The translations under genes were made by a program, and so were the position numbers. Below are positions 62,213 to 64,000 of a DNA stretch of 64,000 nt, piece after piece. The stretch comes from Myxococcales bacterium (lineage in GTDB: Bacteria > Myxococcota_A > Polyangia > Haliangiales > Haliangiaceae): assembly GCA_016716835.1 (NCBI GenBank), contig JADJUW010000001.1:3004001-3068000 (forward strand), in the 5' to 3' direction. The notes under the pieces are model-generated. The model made no database searches, was not told the origin of the DNA, and saw only the letters and a program-made list of their open reading frames with translations. How positions within the stretch are numbered: position 1 is the first letter of the stretch; each line of letters opens with the position of its first letter.

Positions 62213-64000
62213 GTGGCAGATCCCGCCCAAGCACACCCTCCGACCACCCCGTCGACGCCGCCAGGCGGAGGGTTTGGTGCGCTCACCGATGAGGCGCTAT
62301 TTGACCGCGCCCGGCTCACCCGTTATTTCGATATCCTGCGCAAGCGCGCGTGGCTGTTGTTGGCCGTGTTTGTCGCTGGCCTTGGCCTCGCGGTGCTCTA
62401 CACGCTCCGTCAGCCCAAGATTTACGAGGCCACGGCAACGGTGGTGGTCAACCCGCAATCGCCGCGCGTCTTTGGCAGCAAGTCCGAAGAAGTGATCGAA
62501 CTCGGCACCGGCAGCTACTGGTCCAACCAAGAATACTACAACACGCAGCTCGACGTCATCCGCAGCTTTCCACTGGCGCTGGCCACGGTCAACGCCACGC
62601 GAGCGGGCGCCGGGCAATTCGCGGCTGAGCTCGTGCCAGCCGCCAAGGCGCCCCTCTTAAGCGAGACCGAACGCGTCGAGCTCGCCGCGACGCGCCTCAA
62701 GCGCATGATCTCGGCCGAACAAGCGCCCGAGAGCCGCATCATTGCCATCAGCGTACAGCACGTCGATGCCGACCTTGCGCGCGACCTAGCCAACACACAC
62801 GTCGAAAGCTATCTCGCCTCCATGCGCGGTAAACGCACCATCGGTACCGAAAAGGCCTCCTTCATCTTGGCCAAAGAGGTCGATGTCGCCCGCGCACAGC
62901 TCGATGCCGCGGCGGCGGTGCTTTACGATTTTCGCGCCAAAAACGATCTCGGCGCCGGCTCCATCGAAGGCAAGCAAAGCGTGCTTTCAGACCAAATCTC
63001 GCGCTACACCGCGGCGCTTACCGACGCGCAGATCAAGCGGAGAGAACTCGAATCGCTGCGCACCCGCATCAAGTCGTTACAGGCCGATGACGTGCTGAAG
63101 TCGCCTTTGTTCGCGCTGCTCTCCAACAACGACATCGTCGAGTCGCTCAAGGCGCAGTACCACGCCGAGGCCAAAACGTTCCGCGAGGTCGCGAGCGAGT
63201 TTGGCCCCAAGAGTGAAAAATATATCCAACAAAAAGGCAAGGTTGCCGATGTGCTCACCGCCATCACCAACGAGGCGGATCGCGCGGTGCGCGAGGTCGA
63301 AGAGCGGTACATGGTTGCGGTACGCACCGAACAAGGGCTGTCGGCCGAACTCGAACGTCTAAAGCTCGAAGCCAGCGGCCTCGGCCCCGTAGCCAAGCGC
63401 TACAGCGAACTCGCGCGCGAGCACGACGCCGCCGATACAAGTTACAAAGAGAAATATTCCCAGCTGCAAAATTCGCAAGCCGAAGGGCGCAACGAGCTGA
63501 TTAATATCGAGCCGCTCGAGCAGGCACGTGACGCCTACCTGGTCAGCCCGCGCCTTACCGTAAATCTTGTGGTAGCCGCGGTGCTGTCACTCATCCTTGG
63601 CATTTCGTTGGCGTTTGGCCTCGAGTATCTCGACCAAAGCATTCGCACGCCGGGCGACGTCGAGGCGCTCACCGGTGCGCCTTTGCTGGGCGTCATCCCC
63701 ATTGTACCAGAGAGCCCTGGCGATACGCCGCAGGCCATGCAGGCGCGAGATATGTTCGTCTTTCGCAACCCCACGTCGCGGGCGGCCGAGTGCTGCCGCG
63801 CCATCCGCACCAACATCCTGTTTGCCTCGACGGATCGTCGCATCAAGACCATCACCGTCTCGAGCCCACGCCCGCGTGAGGGCAAGACGACCACGGCGAT
63901 TTACCTCGGCACCACCATGGCGCAGAGCGGACAACGAGTGCTCGTCGTCGACACGGATATGCGCAAACCCCGCCTGCACAAGTCGCTTGGCGTCTCCAAA
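62213..64000 (+). CDS. Wzz/Wzc-like polysaccharide co-polymerase with BY-kinase domain (partial)
   Basis: The frame is open to the window end (596 codons). GTG 62213 follows AGGAAAGAG. Residues 1-30 are a Pro-rich cytoplasmic tail, then the first transmembrane helix (WLLLAVFVAGLGLAVLYTL) and the Wzz domain (YEATATVVVNPQ), a long periplasmic coiled coil, a second helix (LVVAAVLSLILGISLAFG) and the start of a tyrosine autokinase domain: TVSSPRPREGKTTTAIYLGT (Walker A) and VLVVDTDMRKPRLHKSLG (Walker A'). It sets polymer length and export. The C-terminal Walker B and Tyr-rich tail are outside the window. Confidence 0.93.
   Translation, partial: MADPAQAHPPTTPSTPPGGGFGALTDEALFDRARLTRYFDILRKRAWLLLAVFVAGLGLAVLYTLRQPKIYEATATVVVNPQSPRVFGSKSEEVIELGTGSYWSNQEYYNTQLDVIRSFPLALATVNATRAGAGQFAAELVPAAKAPLLSETERVELAATRLKRMISAEQAPESRIIAISVQHVDADLARDLANTHVESYLASMRGKRTIGTEKASFILAKEVDVARAQLDAAAAVLYDFRAKNDLGAGSIEGKQSVLSDQISRYTAALTDAQIKRRELESLRTRIKSLQADDVLKSPLFALLSNNDIVESLKAQYHAEAKTFREVASEFGPKSEKYIQQKGKVADVLTAITNEADRAVREVEERYMVAVRTEQGLSAELERLKLEASGLGPVAKRYSELAREHDAADTSYKEKYSQLQNSQAEGRNELINIEPLEQARDAYLVSPRLTVNLVVAAVLSLILGISLAFGLEYLDQSIRTPGDVEALTGAPLLGVIPIVPESPGDTPQAMQARDMFVFRNPTSRAAECCRAIRTNILFASTDRRIKTITVSSPRPREGKTTTAIYLGTTMAQSGQRVLVVDTDMRKPRLHKSLGVSK

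Overview
This window looks like a chromosomal segment of a GC-rich, Gram-negative predatory/gliding-type bacterium, most likely a member of the Myxococcota (former Deltaproteobacteria). The support is two proteins ending in MYXO-CTERM-like sorting tails (2..451 and 56752..60222), many Cys-rich or FG-GAP surface lipoproteins, an FHA-GGDEF diguanylate cyclase and an NtrX/NtrC-like regulator. The genus cannot be named from sequence alone. No rRNA, tRNA or CRISPR array was seen.

Region 1 (about 1-32 kb) is mostly housekeeping and cell envelope: uvrC, an RseP-like site-2 protease, two glycosyltransferases, ssb, a PEP-synthase-like phosphotransferase, then an exploded division/cell-wall (dcw) cluster. 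On the minus strand the canonical order murG - murC - murB - ddl - ftsQ - ftsA is kept, but it is interrupted twice by unrelated genes (PBP1A, an ECF-like sigma factor, glpK, an FHA-GGDEF cyclase, a transporter, lipoproteins, a divergent RlmN). ftsZ is not at its usual place after ftsA. A Pal-like OmpA lipoprotein and a CpoB/YbgF-like protein follow at 30.4-32.0 kb.

Region 2 (about 36-64 kb) is a surface polysaccharide locus: DegT aminotransferase, Gfo/Idh dehydrogenase, four GT4 glycosyltransferases across 37.9-62.1 kb, PglD-like acetyltransferase, monotopic phosphoglycosyl transferase, AsnB-type amidotransferase, outer-membrane beta-barrel and a Wzz/BY-kinase cut by the window end. Embedded in it is a peptide-modification module: an unannotated 56-residue precursor-like peptide (36513..36683) directly upstream of a soluble His-type S24/S26 peptidase, plus a nucleotidyltransferase, a stand-alone PqqD-type RRE, a methyltransferase, an HPr-kinase-like protein and a radical SAM/SPASM protein (42.4-48.0 kb). 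I regard this as the most interesting system here: a RiPP-like pathway of the HprK/PqqD type wired into exopolysaccharide synthesis.

Two related palindromic MITE-like elements (481..653 and 15260..15425) and an 11-bp tandem repeat (33045..33107) are present. At least eight probable lesions (seven 1-nt shifts, many in short homopolymers, and one amber codon) interrupt otherwise intact genes, including the normally essential ftsA. This points to residual sequencing/assembly error more than to decay, so these genes are annotated over their full reconstructed span.
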